From NCBI GenBank assembly GCA_949128115.1, contig OX421964.1, positions 30,186,177 through 30,250,176 of the forward strand: a DNA stretch of 64,000 nucleotides, given 5' to 3'. Source of the stretch: Anaspis maculata. Lineage: Eukaryota > Arthropoda > Insecta > Coleoptera > Scraptiidae. Position 1 is the first letter of the stretch, and every line of letters begins with the position of its first letter. Below, piece after piece: positions 1 through 12,389 of the stretch. The notes below the pieces were generated by a model. It saw nothing but the letters and a program-made list of their open reading frames with translations, was not told the origin of the DNA and made no database searches. Made by a program: the position numbers and the translations under genes.

Positions 1-357
1 AATCTTGCGATCATATACTATCTTTGTTGCGTTGTCCCCTCGGTTGTCCCATTCTCAAGCTTTTTGTTTTGCTCTTCAGTCAGCCGTATTAAGGAGATGG
101 AACGGATTTTTTTTTGCGACATTTATTTGTGCCAGATTGCACAAGGTTGGTATCAAATTTTAGTTCGGTACCAAACACTGGATCAAATTTTCAAGGTGGA
201 ATAAAATGTGAATCCAGTTACTTCAAGGAAGAACTATGATTAAAATGGAAAAGCTATTTATGTAATGAGCACATAATAATAGGCATTATAGGCGAGTCAA
301 AGTTTGTGGCGGAGCGAGCTTGTGAGCGAGGCTAATAAATTAGACGAGTCCATGATG

Positions 358-540
358 CTTATTATGTATAGACAATACAAATAGAAAAGACCACATGTCG
401 TGACGGATTTTCACGGTTGCGTAGGAACCAGGCAAGTCCATCATTCAAAAAAAGGTTGGCTGATTTTTGATGCCTCAATATCCGTGACGACGGTGGTGAT
501 AACATTATGGTCTTCTCTATTTGTATTGTCTATACGAATT
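358..540. repeat. Hairpin-forming inverted repeat, MITE-like
   Basis: A 29-base arm at 365-393 (begins TGTATAGACAATACAAATAG) is repeated in inverse orientation at 508-536 with about two mismatches. A further inner match, GTCGTGACGGAT against ATCCGTGACGAC, continues the stem. The short spacer, absence of coding capacity and AT-rich flanks fit a small non-autonomous DNA element. No clear target-site duplication was found, so the class is unassigned. Confidence 0.5.
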
Positions 541-1759
541 GCATACAAGATTTTATGTTCGACCTTCCTAGACGGTTCTTTAGCACAGTCATGAAGGAGC
601 ATTTTTTTGAGCTCGATTTCGATTTTGAGGGACTTGAACAAATTTGCTTTGGTGGGTATATTGTTGCTAGGGGCTAAAGGTACCGTTGCTATTTATGTAT
701 TCACTATTTACCTATGGGCTACGTGCATGGCTTGCAGCGCCACCGCAAAATGTGAAACAAGTGTGGCGATTTCACGTGTGCTGTCATTCTGTCAACCAAA
801 ATCAAACTGTCGACCATTTTGCAGTTGCCCGCGCTGAAGTGTCATACGTCGCAAAAAGTTTTCTTGTGTTTGGAAGTGTTTCAAAGGATAAAAATCAATC
901 AGCATTAAAACAGTCGGAGAGCTTTGTTTCATTTCAATTAAAACAGGGTTCCAGAGTATTTTCTGCGACATACACTTCAATCCTGATGTTGTGAAAAATG
1001 GGAAGGCACTGGCAGAATCATCACATGTCATCCGTGTCGAGGAACTTAGAAGTGTGAATACTCACAGGTTCCAGATAAATGTAAAGTGGAGGATGTTTTC
1101 TGCACTTTTGTGGCTCAAGGTTGAAAGCAGTGCAAAACATATTTTGCACTCATCAGTTTCATCAATGCTGACAAGCTTGACAAAAACTATTTTGGAGGAG
1201 CAATGGGGCAAACTTTCAGCGAGGCCATTAGGCCATGTCATGTATACCAAGGGAAAGCCACTGGAAGCTGAAAGTAATATTTCCTAAGAAGCAAACACCC
1301 GAAGCAGACCAAAAAAAGGAGGATTGTCTAGGTTTACTTAAGAGAATGCAGAAGAAGAAGCTTGGAGCAACAGGAATGAAGTATACACCTGCGAAGAGTA
1401 AAAAAATACACTGAGGAGACAGAACACCTGAGTAACCTTACCTGAGTAAGAGAAGAACTATAGATGAAGTCCGTTACAAAATTAGTGCATAAGAGACAAC
1501 TCAATTGGTGAGGACGCCCCCACCAGATATGGGAAGCGAGAATGAAGGAAAAGGAAATCAATGTTGACCAAAAGAAACATGGGACGCCACAGTAAGATAT
1601 AAACGCCAACAGAAAATTGACTAAGCTGAAATGGAGGAAAAACGCTTGCTAAAGACAAAAGATGATGAGTCAAGTTCATACATAGAAGAATAATTTGATA
1701 ATGTCGAAATGGAAGAGTTTTATTATTGAAATTTTGTTAAAATGATACATTTTTATTTG
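541..1759. other. Unassigned non-coding stretch
   Basis: Several short open frames exist here on both strands, but none has a recognisable motif, start context or splice structure. I see no repeat arms. A degraded gene or transposon remnant cannot be excluded. Confidence 0.4.
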
Positions 1760-1894
1760 TACAGGGTGTTTATAAATGTCTGTGATCGCATCGCCTTTGG
1801 AATCTGCTTTCGTTCACTACAATTACGCCTGTTACTGCGTTTTTCGGCCTGGCTCATGCCTACCGCGATCACAGATTCTTATAAACACCCCGTA
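1760..1894. mobile_element. MITE with CAGGGTG-type ends
   Basis: The element begins TA|CAGGGTGTTTATAA and ends TTATAAACACCCCG|TA, with termini about 131 bp apart. The inverted match continues for about 27 bases through the GTGATCGC / GCGATCAC block. The TA flanks fit a Tc1/mariner-type target duplication. The same CAGGGTG terminus recurs on much larger fold-back elements at 13.5-17.6 kb and 42.9 kb. It has no coding capacity, so it is non-autonomous. Confidence 0.7.
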
Positions 1895-2013
1895 TTATTC
1901 ATACTACATCGCAAAATAACAGGATGTTGATAAATATAACACGAAATTCTATTTTCCCACAACCGTCAAAAAAAGTGACATTTATGCATCGCTATTGATA
2001 CGCAAAATTTGCT

Positions 2014-2081
2014 ATTTTTTCACGGTGAAAAAAAACTTCTTTTCACGGTGAAAAAACACTTTTTTCCACGGTGAAAAAAAA
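2014..2081. repeat. Three short near-palindromic tandem repeats
   Basis: The unit TTTTTCACGGTGAAAAA, itself almost self-complementary, occurs three times in succession, separated by a few bases. It could be a simple-sequence expansion or a clustered protein-binding site; nothing in the flanks decides this. Confidence 0.55.
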
Positions 2082-2461
2082 TTGAAAAAAGAAACAGAGG
2101 GTAGGCGGTTTGCACCCGATATGCACGGACCCGGTTTGCACAGATATACCTACTTATTCACTGTAACTGACTATGCATATGTAAATGATTGAATATGAGA
2201 ACCTCAGCTCCTCAGCATTGCTTATACAGAGAAGACGGTTGAGGTTGTTTGCGCTAATGTGAGGCAGGGGTCTCGCTGGTGGTCCCATTCCACGATCGGT
2301 ATTAGAGTGGTTCTGTGTAGCTGAATCAGGAGCCTTGTGCGTAGTCTCCACTGGCTCCATTGCACGAATCGGCATAGGACCGGATTATTTATATCGAAGG
2401 TGATCAATGATCATCCGTTGTAGACGAACCAAAAATGAATTATAATCACGCTTGATACACG

Positions 2462-2594
2462 TGATATGGTATTTGGAATAGGTGCCATTACACTGTTGGA
2501 GACACATTGCACTTTTCATTATCACGGAGATGTGGTATTTGAAATAGGTACCAATGCACTGTTGGCGGTACATTGCACTTTTCTTTATCACGGT
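2462..2594. repeat. Two-copy tandem repeat, about 67-bp unit
   Basis: Both units carry ATGGTATTTG / GTGGTATTTG, then AATAGGT(G/A)CCA, CACTGTTGG, ACATTGCACTTTTC and TTATCACGG in the same order. They are diverged at scattered positions. This is a local duplication without coding potential. Confidence 0.6.
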
Positions 2595-2599
2595 GTTGA

Positions 2600-5389
2600 T
2601 TGACTCTGACTGGGCCAAGTGGCGAATTTAGTAAAGCTGAGCTTGATTGTTTTAGAAGCATATTGATTTAAGACTGAGTTTAAGTTGAATTCAACAATGA
2701 ATTGACCTGAGGTCAATTCATAGTAGTAGCGTTATGCTCACACCCGTTTCTATCTCTTGAGAACCAGATGACCATGACCAAACCGCCGCCTTTCACTTGC
2801 TTTCAAGATTGTCAGTTGGATTGTTTCACTTTTTGTTTCGAGTACCTATAGATGCCCTTCCGGCATTTCCTGACTTACAGTAATTTATCGTCCTACAAAA
2901 TGTGTATGCTACATTTTATCCCAGAATCGTGAGTAGTACACTTTTCTCTTGGCGCACAAACAAATTTTTCTTGTAAATCGGTACCTATTCCATTGTAACA
3001 TTTATTCAACAATAATGATAAATTATTGGGAACGTTGCACTCGTTTCCGAAGCGTGCCAGAAAGCTCAGGCTTATTCAGATTTAGTGTACGGGCACACCG
3101 TCACGAACTCATGCACCTATATACTAACTCGTGGGTACCGTCTGCGTCTGAGAGAAGCCCGAAAGTCTGCAAGAAAAATTACAAGCGATCAAGGAAAGTC
3201 AACGGTCCTAATGGCATGAGAATTATTTGAAAATCTGCGCGGAAGTGGGTACTTCGACGCCGGGAGAAATGCAGGGACGCCTTATAACCCCCAAAAGATG
3301 TAATATTCCTATGAAATTACGAAATTAAACGAATACAGCTGTTGAAATCGCCGGAATTTGCATAAATTTAAATAACTTTGGTTGTATAGTATGCCGAAAT
3401 TTCGCGCTTCTAACTTCATTTTCTCCTGTCTTTTATTGCACGACGTCCTTTGCTAATAGAATGGGGAAGGGAGCGAAGGACTAATAGCATCAGAATTATT
3501 ATTAATTGGAGTATTGAAGGAATGACATCACAAAGTTTTCATGAGTATAAGGGCTGGAGCAGAGTTTTTGGAATATTTAAATCGCGTTCCAATGGTTTTC
3601 ATTTTCATCTACTAAATCGAGCAGATTCAGTATTCCAAGTACCCTTTTTTAATTTAAAACATCCGTTTTCGCCGTTTCCACTGAACATTGGGGCGGTGTA
3701 ATAATTAGAACAACATCCTGATCGATGGATCTTACGACAGGTTAGGGATTAAGGTCGTGTCCCGGTGCCGTTTGTGTAAAGCTCGGAGCTTTATGGAGAT
3801 AGCTTGCGGCTCGCCGCTTAATTTCGCCTTAGTCCACATTCCGTTATAATGTCACCGACGAAATGTTTACGTTGTAATCCATAACAATCTGAAGACCGAG
3901 CATCAGAATTTTGGAGAATTTATTTGAGTCAAAACATCGATTCATTTGCAGCTTTTATTTTGACAACTGATTCAAAATAAGAACTTTGCCAAAACTGAAA
4001 ACAATTGCATTGCCGATATTATTGCTAATTGGATCCTGAAGCAATAGTCCAGCTCACTTGCAATCTCTCTGGATAAGTAGATGGTGTACGCTATTGGCAT
4101 ATTTCCGATGTAATCGCACTCTGTGTGGTGAAACAGGGGTCGTTATTCAAGATGGAGTTCAGTAATACATCCCCAAACCGTATCTGCTTTGCATACCAAC
4201 TCGTCTTATAAATTTCCTTCAACGATCTGACTTTTCTGCAATATGTAGCTTGCAGAACATAGAGAATTTGCCTCATCTATCCCACCCTCTCAGCCCTTTC
4301 TTTATCAGAGTTCATATCTTTTTGCTTGTTTCTGAAATCGCGTCCAGTATACCCCTATCCTGGCAAATTCACTCCGCGATGTGCACCAAGTCAAAACGCC
4401 GATGTCGGATATGTAATATTGACGTAGGTAGAGGATATTATACGATTTATCAAAGAAAGAACCGTATTATTATGGGTTTCCTCGCTGCTTCTCTGCGAGA
4501 GCGAGTCCTTTTAAAGATGCACTGCCACTACCCTCCCGTCTAATCCCGGATAGTGCGCTTCGGGTCCATCGAATTGTTCGCATTTATTGCAATAGATGTT
4601 TTGCTCCGGCCCGGGGGTGTATGGGTACAGGTCGACCGGGGAGGAATAATGCACCTGCTGCAACACGGCGTGCAGTTGGAGTAAATAACAAACTGCACGA
4701 GTGGCTGGGCTACCTATACCTTTACTCCAACCAGCTTCGGATTCCCGTATTGTTCGGAAAAGTCCATTGTAATGGGTCTTGCGGAGCAAAAACTGAGAAC
4801 CTGCATCAGGTATACCTACTCGTATCTACTGAGAAAGCTACATGAGCATTATTTCGATGTAACAGCAGGAGAAGAGAAGCAGTCAGTGGCAGCGGGAAAG
4901 CAGTACCTATTCGATACTTTATTCGTGGGACTGGGACAACACAGCTGCCAAAGAATATAAAACGTGTCTGAGGTAAATGGGATTTTAGGAATTTATCAAT
5001 ACGGAGCGGTATACGCGAGTATGGCTTTCGCCGAAACGGCCATGTTTTCAATGCTTGGCAGATTCAAGAACGAGTGTTGAGAAGAGTCGCTTAAGCTCCT
5101 TAACGAACGGGTAGGCCACCTCTTATTGTGCTATTATTCATTCCGAACGAGTTTGAATAATTTTGAATTTCCCGCTCTTCGTCAGATATGACATTGAAGT
5201 TCGGCCAATACTGAAGAGAGGACAAAGGAGCTCAGCAATATGATTATGCTCATCGATAAGATCTTTTGTTGAAAGGATTTTCCAATAGCTGAATCCGATT
5301 CTCTCAAATCCGTTCTCACTGATAGAGGTGGTTTTATTTATGGCCAGACGTTCAAAATTGAAACTCATTCATTACAAATTTTACAAAAA
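2600..5389. other. Unassigned region, no gene recognised
   Basis: Short open frames are present throughout, but none shows a domain motif, signal peptide or convincing splice structure. No long inverted or tandem repeats were seen. It is probably diverged intergenic or old transposon sequence. Confidence 0.4.
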
Positions 5390-5803
5390 AAACACGATTT
5401 GCCTCGTCACAACAATAGTAATCACGTGCGCCACCTCTATTCTTATTATTGGTTGCTAGGTGCCCTCGAGAACATTCGCTTGACAGGAACAACAGCTGTC
5501 GGTGAACGGCGCCAAATTTGAAATTGCTATCACCCGCTCACCCCTGACATTTCGAGTGTCCTCACGAGACAAAACAAGACGATGCTACTCAATAGAAACA
5601 ATCAAATTGTTACAAAATGAAACTATAATAGTATATTATTGTAATGTATTGGCATCTTATCTGATTGGTTTTTTAATTGTAAAAAAAAGTTGTACATCCA
5701 AAAAGGAAGAATAAAACACTTCTAGTTCGAACTTGCTACGATCAATACCTTCTCTCAGTATGTCCCAATGAAGAGGGATAGAATCAAGTATGAAGACATA
5801 ACA
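5390..5803 (+). repeat. Putative 5' LTR of a Ty3/Gypsy element
   Basis: The right boundary is supported because it ends in CA directly before a primer-binding-like sequence (5804-5824, begins AATTGGCGACGAAGATAACG), typical of some Ty3/Gypsy lineages. An AATAAA at about 5710-5715 fits the R region, and an A/T-rich TATA-like stretch lies upstream. The left boundary is a guess, because no second LTR copy survives downstream to align with it. Confidence 0.4.
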
Positions 5804-5824
5804 AATTGGCGACGAAGATAACGG
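5804..5824 (+). promoter_or_regulatory. Primer-binding site of the Gypsy element
   Basis: The sequence TTGGCGACGAAGATAACGG sits immediately before gag. The TGGCGACGAAGAT block is a recurrent feature just inside the 5' LTR of several Gypsy lineages and would pair with the 3' end of a host tRNA. Which tRNA cannot be decided here. Confidence 0.5.
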
Positions 5825-5841
5825 AAAATCTAGTAAGAACA

Positions 5842-6573
5842 ATGCCACCCGAGCAAACATCGCCCTACTATGGCCAGCTGCGTGAATTCAATTCTGGAAG
5901 TTGCGAATGGAGTATCTACAAGCGTCGCATGGACAACTATTTTATAGTGAATGGTGTCCAGGATCAAGATATCAAGCGAGCGTTGCTGTTAAATGCGCTA
6001 GATGAAGAAGCGTACAAGCTCATCTACGATTTATGTCTACCGATCGTTCCAGAATCGGAGACGTTCGATCAGTTGGTAAAACTGTTCGACTCCCATTTCC
6101 AAGCTGCTGAAACGACTTTCGCGGCAAGGTACAAATTTTATTCTGCTTTTAAGGAACCAAATGAAAGTGCTCAAGACTGGTCAGCTAGAGTAAAAAGCAA
6201 AGTGGCGAATTGTGGATTCGAAACTACCGTCATCGATATGGTGTTACGGGATCGCTTTATTGCTGGTTTCAACCGTGGACCTGTTCAAGACAGACTTTTT
6301 GAAGAAAAATTCTCCTGCACGTTAGCCGACGCTGTGGCTATAGCTGTCGTAAAATCAGCAGCCAGCCCAGCTACATTGGCTATAGTGGTTGAAATGGAGC
6401 CAGGTGTCCACCACGTAGCAGCGAAGAAGTTCCAAACAAGACAGCGAAGTCAACCACAAGCAAGTGACAAGCAAGGTACAAAATGTGAGTGTTGTGGACG
6501 AAGCAATCATCCTACGTCAAAATGTCGGTATTCAAGTTATACCTGTAATACATGTCACGTTAAAGGTCATTAA
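5842..6573 (+). pseudogene. gag: Gypsy Gag fragment, second zinc knuckle broken by a stop
   Basis: This open frame encodes the structural Gag polyprotein of a Ty3/Gypsy retrotransposon. Translation most plausibly begins at ATG 5842 (MPPEQ...), because the frame upstream is the primer-binding site. The N-terminal 190 residues resemble the retrotransposon Gag domain (YFIVNGVQDQDIKRALLLNA; the DWSARVKSKV region). The C-terminus holds a full zinc knuckle, C-x2-C-x4-H-x4-C (CECCGRSNHPTSKC). A second knuckle starts (CNTCHVKGH) but a TAA falls before its last Cys; in the same frame SPIC follows immediately. One substitution therefore truncates Gag. Downstream pol pieces are also deleted and frame-shifted, so the element is dead. 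Confidence 0.8.
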
Positions 6574-6646
6574 TCTCCTATCTGTGCAAAAAAGGTTCGA
6601 AGAGTTCCAATATTCGCAAAAATCAAGCTCAGAATTTTATCGAAAG

Positions 6647-6798
6647 TGAAGAAGTTTTTTCAGTCAACGGTTGTGAGATTAAAAACCCATTTCTTATCAA
6701 AGTGGAAATAGGTAAAAACAAGCATATTTTTCACTCAGATTATGGTGCCTCTGTTTGTGTGATATCAAATCACTATTGGAAAAAAACATTTTGCTAAT
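6647..6798 (+). pseudogene. Gypsy retropepsin fragment
   Basis: A short frame reads EVFSVNGCEIKNPF...FHSDYGASVCVIS. This matches the start of a retroviral-type aspartic protease: a lead strand, then the catalytic D-T/S-G-A-S motif. Here the motif is DYGAS, so the conserved Thr/Ser next to the catalytic Asp is Tyr, which should impair activity. The frame ends soon after, and the reverse transcriptase and RNase H that should follow are missing. It is the same element as the Gag fragment upstream. Confidence 0.65.
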
Positions 6799-6906
6799 AA
6801 TAAATTGTCTTCCAGTAACCGGGAGATTACGTGATTTCATGACAATGCTTAATGTTGCGTATGTCCATGCGTAACGACTATTACTAGTTCTTTTGCCATC
6901 AAAGCT

Positions 6907-7272
6907 TTGCATGCTACTTTTGCTAGGTTTAGAATGTCTAAGACATTGGTCTCAGATAACGCACGGAGTTTTACTAGTGCTGAATTTCAAAATTTCATAA
7001 AAAAATTTAATATTGAACATGTCACTCCTTTTAATCCACAGTCGAAAAGTGCTGTAGAAAATGCAGTTGAAACTGTGGAGTATGCAATTAGAAATTGCTT
7101 GGGTAGAAGTGAAAGAAGTCTTGATTTGAACGAAATAATAAATAATTTTCTATTCGACTATACCGATTTACTCCACATTCCTCTACCGGTGTTCCTCCAT
7201 TTCAATTAATGTTCCAACGCGAAGTTCGTACCAGATTTGACGTAATAAAATTTGATGAAATTCTAGTTTTTG
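6907..7272 (+). pseudogene. Gypsy integrase fragment
   Basis: The frame contains the second and third parts of the DDE integrase core: VSDNARSFTS (catalytic Asp) and HVTPFNPQSKSAVENAVE (catalytic Glu), followed by the alpha-helical tail. After about 100 residues the frame stops, but the adjacent frame continues as PFQLMFQREVRTRFD, the usual sequence after the core, so a frameshift lies near 7195. The first catalytic Asp, the reverse transcriptase and RNase H are absent: an internal deletion lies between 6798 and 6907. No 3' LTR is visible. Confidence 0.75.
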
Positions 7273-10200
7273 AATTTTCAAAAAATCAAAATCACAAATT
7301 TTCAAATTTTTTGGAAATTTTCAAAATTTGATTGCAATGCCCGTACTTTTTTTTTGGAGAAGTTCCTACTTAACGAAAGAAATAAAATGAAACCGATTCC
7401 CGTCAACAACTTTTTTAGTCGCATCAGAAACCCCTTGAAGCACCGCTTTTGATGTAATAATAAATTCATTAGAACCGCAAAGTAGATAAACATAAATAAA
7501 TAAATTCTGACAAATATTCCATTTTCTTCAACACAAATCATAGTTCACAGTAGTTTGGACATTAGTGGGAAATACCTTGCACTTTTATACCAAGCATTGT
7601 AATTTTGCATGCCTGTTACTGAGACTACCCTGAACCAATCTGGATGTGGGGACATTGGCGCAAATCGTGCAGACGTTTATACAGGGTGAAGTAAAAAATA
7701 ATTGATGAAAAATCGTTATTCTTGAACCATAACCGATGGATGTTTGTAAATCAGGATATTGATGACGGATTTCATGCTCATGAAGGTGCTGTAAACAGTT
7801 TTGAAATATCTTGATGCGTTTCCGAAATACGCTGGAAGAAGTGAAACTTCTCAATTTTTTTTTTCTTTCAATAAAGCAGTTGTTTTTGGAGATATCGAGC
7901 TACAACTTGATATTCCGCCAAACAATCATGTTTTCAACAAAACGGGATGTGGGGACATCGATAAAGCCTGCTAGATTGAATACTAAGATCTTCAACTTTT
8001 TTTTCATCGTGAGCGCCATCTTCAAATTGCCCTTTGTGGAATTGTTGAAAAAACAACAGGTGACGACTTTGTTGGACACACACGATCGTTTCATAGTGAA
8101 AAACCAAGTCCTGAATTGCGCCAATGACCTCTTCGCCGAAGAAACGTTATCAAGTTCGTTTTCTTGATTTCTCTCCACTTACGTGACAGTCATGACCAAA
8201 TGGAACTTTGGATTGATGACATGTTTGCGATATTATAATCCATATACATTTGTGGAGCCAGTCACTAAATTTCATCATCATCATCAGCCAAGTGGAGTTC
8301 TTTTGGCAAACAGTTGAACAAAAAGTTTGCTTCGATTTTTGTGGAAAAGACAAAAACGGGAGGGTCACGTCGCCCCCTCAAACCAAATTGAAGAAAATCT
8401 GTTACCAAAAATTGTATCAATTGATACTGAAAGAGATCGGAGGAATGTGTTCTGTAGTTTGGAACTAAACCGAAATGGATTGTTCCATCCTAGTTCTGCA
8501 GGAGCGACGTCAAAAATGTTGCTACAGGTCATCTTTGAAACGTTTTTTGTTGATTCTATGAAAAATCATAGTCATACTAGGTGATCTTAGATGATCATGA
8601 TGCCAAAATGTCATATATTTTCTGAATAATCGAGTAGTGTAGAAAGTACGGTGAGAGGGTAGAAATGGTTTGAATTTCCATGATCTACGCCACTGGAAAA
8701 ATTACAATTTACAATAAACTACTAAGAAATCTTCGGTCTGATCACTCCTCAGTATATTTCCAAGAAAAAAGATCCCTGTGATGAGTTTGATGTAATAGGA
8801 GCTAATACGAAGAAACAATTGCAAGAAATAACATTTTTTCAAATATCTCGGAAACTGCTTGGAATTTGGAGAAACACTTCCAGAACTTCTGATGGGGCTT
8901 TTTCTAGGAAATAATTGCCTTTTTCTATTTTTTTAATACTCTCAACATTTTTTGAAAAAAATGGGAAAAAAGTTTGATTTTCACAAAAAACGTCATCATT
9001 TCAGTTCAATTAAATTTCTTCGCAAATTTTCTCTTCCGTTTCTTGGAATAAGCAATTACTCACCATCATACAAAGACAAAAGACAAAATCTCAAATAGTT
9101 CCAAAAAGAAAAAAAAAAGTCACAAAAAATTAAAAAATTGATATCAAAATTTTTCTTGGCTCCTCTTCTAAAAACCTTTTGAATGCTTTCAGGAGTCCAC
9201 ACACCAAATTTCACACTTTTGTCACAATTAGAGCCATTTTTATGAAATTTTGCTTATACCTCTCGGACTACTAGGCTCAATGTTTCAAAAGTGCTCTCTA
9301 AACTGTGTTCAGCGGCATGGAAAGGTTACCGGTTGGCGATAAAACTTTCAGACTAATTCGACCCCGCTGGATCCAAAAATCCCGGTTTCCAGAACGAAAA
9401 ATGGTGCCTTCTAGGGCGGAGCCCCTATTTTCGACAATTTTTCCAATTTCAAGTTTTTCCAACTAGAAGTCGAAAATCATAGTGAATACGGCAAAATTTT
9501 TCAGATGGTTCTAATGCTGGGTTATTTTTCACGCGTTCAGAACAGCTTTCATTTTTTAAATGTTCATAGTTGTCTTTCCAAATCATTAGAAACCCAAAAG
9601 GTACAAAAATATGACACAAAAACTTCGACCTATGGGGAACTACATCAGTTTTTTCAAAATAAGTCCATACATAAATGCATGATCATGTGTGGAGAAAACT
9701 TTCAAAAATATTTTGGGAAAGTTTGGTTGCTCCAAAACTCACAGTTAAGGAGTTATAAATTTTTCAATCAACAGGGAAGTCATACATGCGCCGCGGCGGC
9801 TCAGGGTATAGCCCAGTCAATCTAGACTTTATATCATAAATACCGGGAACAAATTCGCTCGAAGCTGATTTTTAGTTGAGTGAGTCCTTAGACCATGAGA
9901 ACTTGGTAGAAATTTTCTCGGACTTTCTTGCGTGTGCTTCATGGTCTTTCAGGTCTTTGAATGTTTTGAGTCGCTGTAAATTGCAGATTTCGCGTGGAAT
10001 TCGCACCACGACCGCAAAAATGATCAGATTGAGCCCGAACTGGTCTCAAACGAGAAGAGGTAGGTCATAAAACGTCCTACGATACATGTGGCTAATGGCG
10101 GGCCACTTCCGGTGAACGCGGAGCCTGCCAAATTTAAATTTTTGCACCTCAGTCAAATTAGCTCCGATGGAATCGCTATTTATCGAGATAATTGAAAAAA

Positions 10201-12200
10201 ATACCCAATTACACCAATAATCCAAGATGGCGGCGACTCTACACCTCCTATCGATGCGTACTTTTCACATAACAGTCAACAAGCTTTCGAAATCATCGCT
10301 ACCAATTTTCAAAAGTACACGATTTATTTTCGCAATTTTTTCCTCGTCTACTGGGCTAAATAGGTAATGTCATGCTCTTTGGCTCACACTGCCTCTGACA
10401 TATTAATAATTTTATTCAGATAAAGTGTTACTGCTGTTGTTTTTTATCACCCGGTCTATACCAATACACTTGGAATCATGAAAATTGTGAAGAGAATCGA
10501 ACTGAACAAAAAAAATCTGTCTGTTTCTGGTTCCTAGTAAAATCATAGTGATAGAATAATTACCATGAAAAATGTATAGCTTGCATTTAAAACCAATTTC
10601 GATTGATCAGGGGGTTCAAAAACCTCAAAAATGACACTTAAATTGTAATCCTAGGACTCCTAGAACCCTGAAACAAGACATTTCCGGTTTACTTGCGCCC
10701 TGTCCGCCATCTTGGATTTTGAAGCTTCCGGTAGAGTTTTCGAAGTGGGAACCGCGATTTTCATATCCAGCGAGGTCGAATTAGTCTATAACGTCATGTT
10801 GTCAAACAATAATAGTAAATGCCGCTGGACTCTCTTATTTTCTGTTTTGTGCATAGTCTATAATGAAAGAAATATTAATTACGATATCCGTCAAACTTGC
10901 TTGAAAAAACCATCTTGATGTTGTTCACGTTTTCACATTTAGCATGCAACAGAGGAAGGTGTCCCTTATGAGGTTTCAAGACTCGTCAGCTCTAAATTTC
11001 GGTGTTTCAAAGACATCCCTTTTTTCAAAGTCTCACCTCTGCTTCTAGTTTGTTTCTTTGAAATTCACCATTCCGAAATCATACTTGGTGCCGTTTGAAC
11101 TCGCGTTTAGTTGCCTGGTCAGCCGCCTAGTCCCCGTATAAAAGCAATGTCAACTCCCAACTGAAGGTTAGGACCTATAACCAAGCATCGGTAAATTGAC
11201 CCTTTTGTTGTCCTCTGGAGGAACAATGTCGGTGAACTGTTCTGTTGACAACTCCGGCAAGTCGTCCCTGAACCCTGACCCGTTCTAACAAGCCCACACA
11301 AATATTTCCATTGCTCCTCTACAGTCTGCCTCTGTACCCTAGGTCCTCCACCGTTCCTCCTATCTCTTTCTTATTTGCATGGGAGTTCAAGCGGGAAGGG
11401 ATAGGAAATGAAAGGGATTATTCTGCGCGATGCAAAATAATGTCTAGGGCGGATGTGTAAATCCATCGGGTCGGATTTATCGCCGGCTATAAACATGAAC
11501 CGGGGGCGGCGCGCGAGTGCCAGATATGACATGTTGAATGTGGTGGCGGCAGTGGCGGTATGATGGTACACTACTACTGCTACTATACTACCACTACGGT
11601 TACATTGCCTCCTCCGCATAAGAAGACCTCATCTCTCATCGCATCTCGGGCTTATCCACGCCGCCAGCAGCATGCTGCTATGATGCTCAAAACGCACTTT
11701 GTTCTCTTCATTACCGCGACACGGCTCGTGGCTCATCTGATTTTGATTAGATATTGGATTAGCTGGCTCTCAAATGGGACCGTCCGGACGTGCATGTGGA
11801 AGTAATATTGCCATTATTATTATTATTATTACCGCGCAACCTATCTAATATAATACGGATGGATGGTGGCGGCGACGACGACGACGACGGTGGTTACGTC
11901 GGTGGCTCCCCACCTCCGATGCCGCCTCGAGGATCGAAATCGTGCCCGAGATTTATTATTAGGGATTATTCGGACTGGGTATGGAAGCAGATTATTTTCT
12001 TAGATACTGTTGTCTATAATAGACTGATGGGCGCTAATGTTACGTATGTTGTGCTTTGAGGATGTGTTCTATCGTGGTGACGATTTGAAGACAGAGGGCT
12101 GAAAATTTGAATGGGAAGCCGTACCTATCAAGAACACATTCGCGCGAAATAAATTAACCTCCCCCCTCAAGTAGATACCTACTTGAAAGCATTGCCGATT
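7273..12200. other. Long intergenic region without recognised genes
   Basis: Only short open frames are present, none with a recognisable motif. Visible landmarks are a lone CAGGGTG motif near 7684, two isolated YY1/Pho-like motifs (near 10224 and 10708), a TTA microsatellite near 11812-11830, a GAC microsatellite near 11872-11892 and a GC-richer patch at 11490-11560. Promoter or enhancer function is possible but not shown. Confidence 0.4.
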
Positions 12201-12201
12201 T

Positions 12202-12389
12202 TGCTTCAATATGGAATCACTGATGATGACAATGATGTTATCGTTAACTTGTCAAGTACTACATGAAAATCAATCATTTGATTTTATCACATCACAAGTG
12301 TGATTGAATCCTGATTATATTATTATCCAGTTTTGCTGACCAATATATAAACCAATGCGTTTCTTAGAACCATCATTTAAAATAAAACA
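12202..12389 (+). promoter_or_regulatory. Promoter of SPH gene 1 (TATA box, palindrome)
   Basis: The TATA box ATATATAA lies at about 12343-12350, and CATCATT about 25-30 bases further may mark the transcription start. A 14-base inverted repeat ATCACAAGTGTGAT lies at 12291-12304, 86 bases before the ATG, next to AATCAATCATTTGATT. The whole segment is closely matched at 26400-26590 before the paralogue, at the same spacing, so it was duplicated with the gene and its blocks are likely functional. The factor that binds is unknown. Confidence 0.65.

Noticed and set aside
5806..5841. Gag start at 5806
   Set aside because: That codon is TTG within the primer-binding site; ATG 5842 is the first plausible start.
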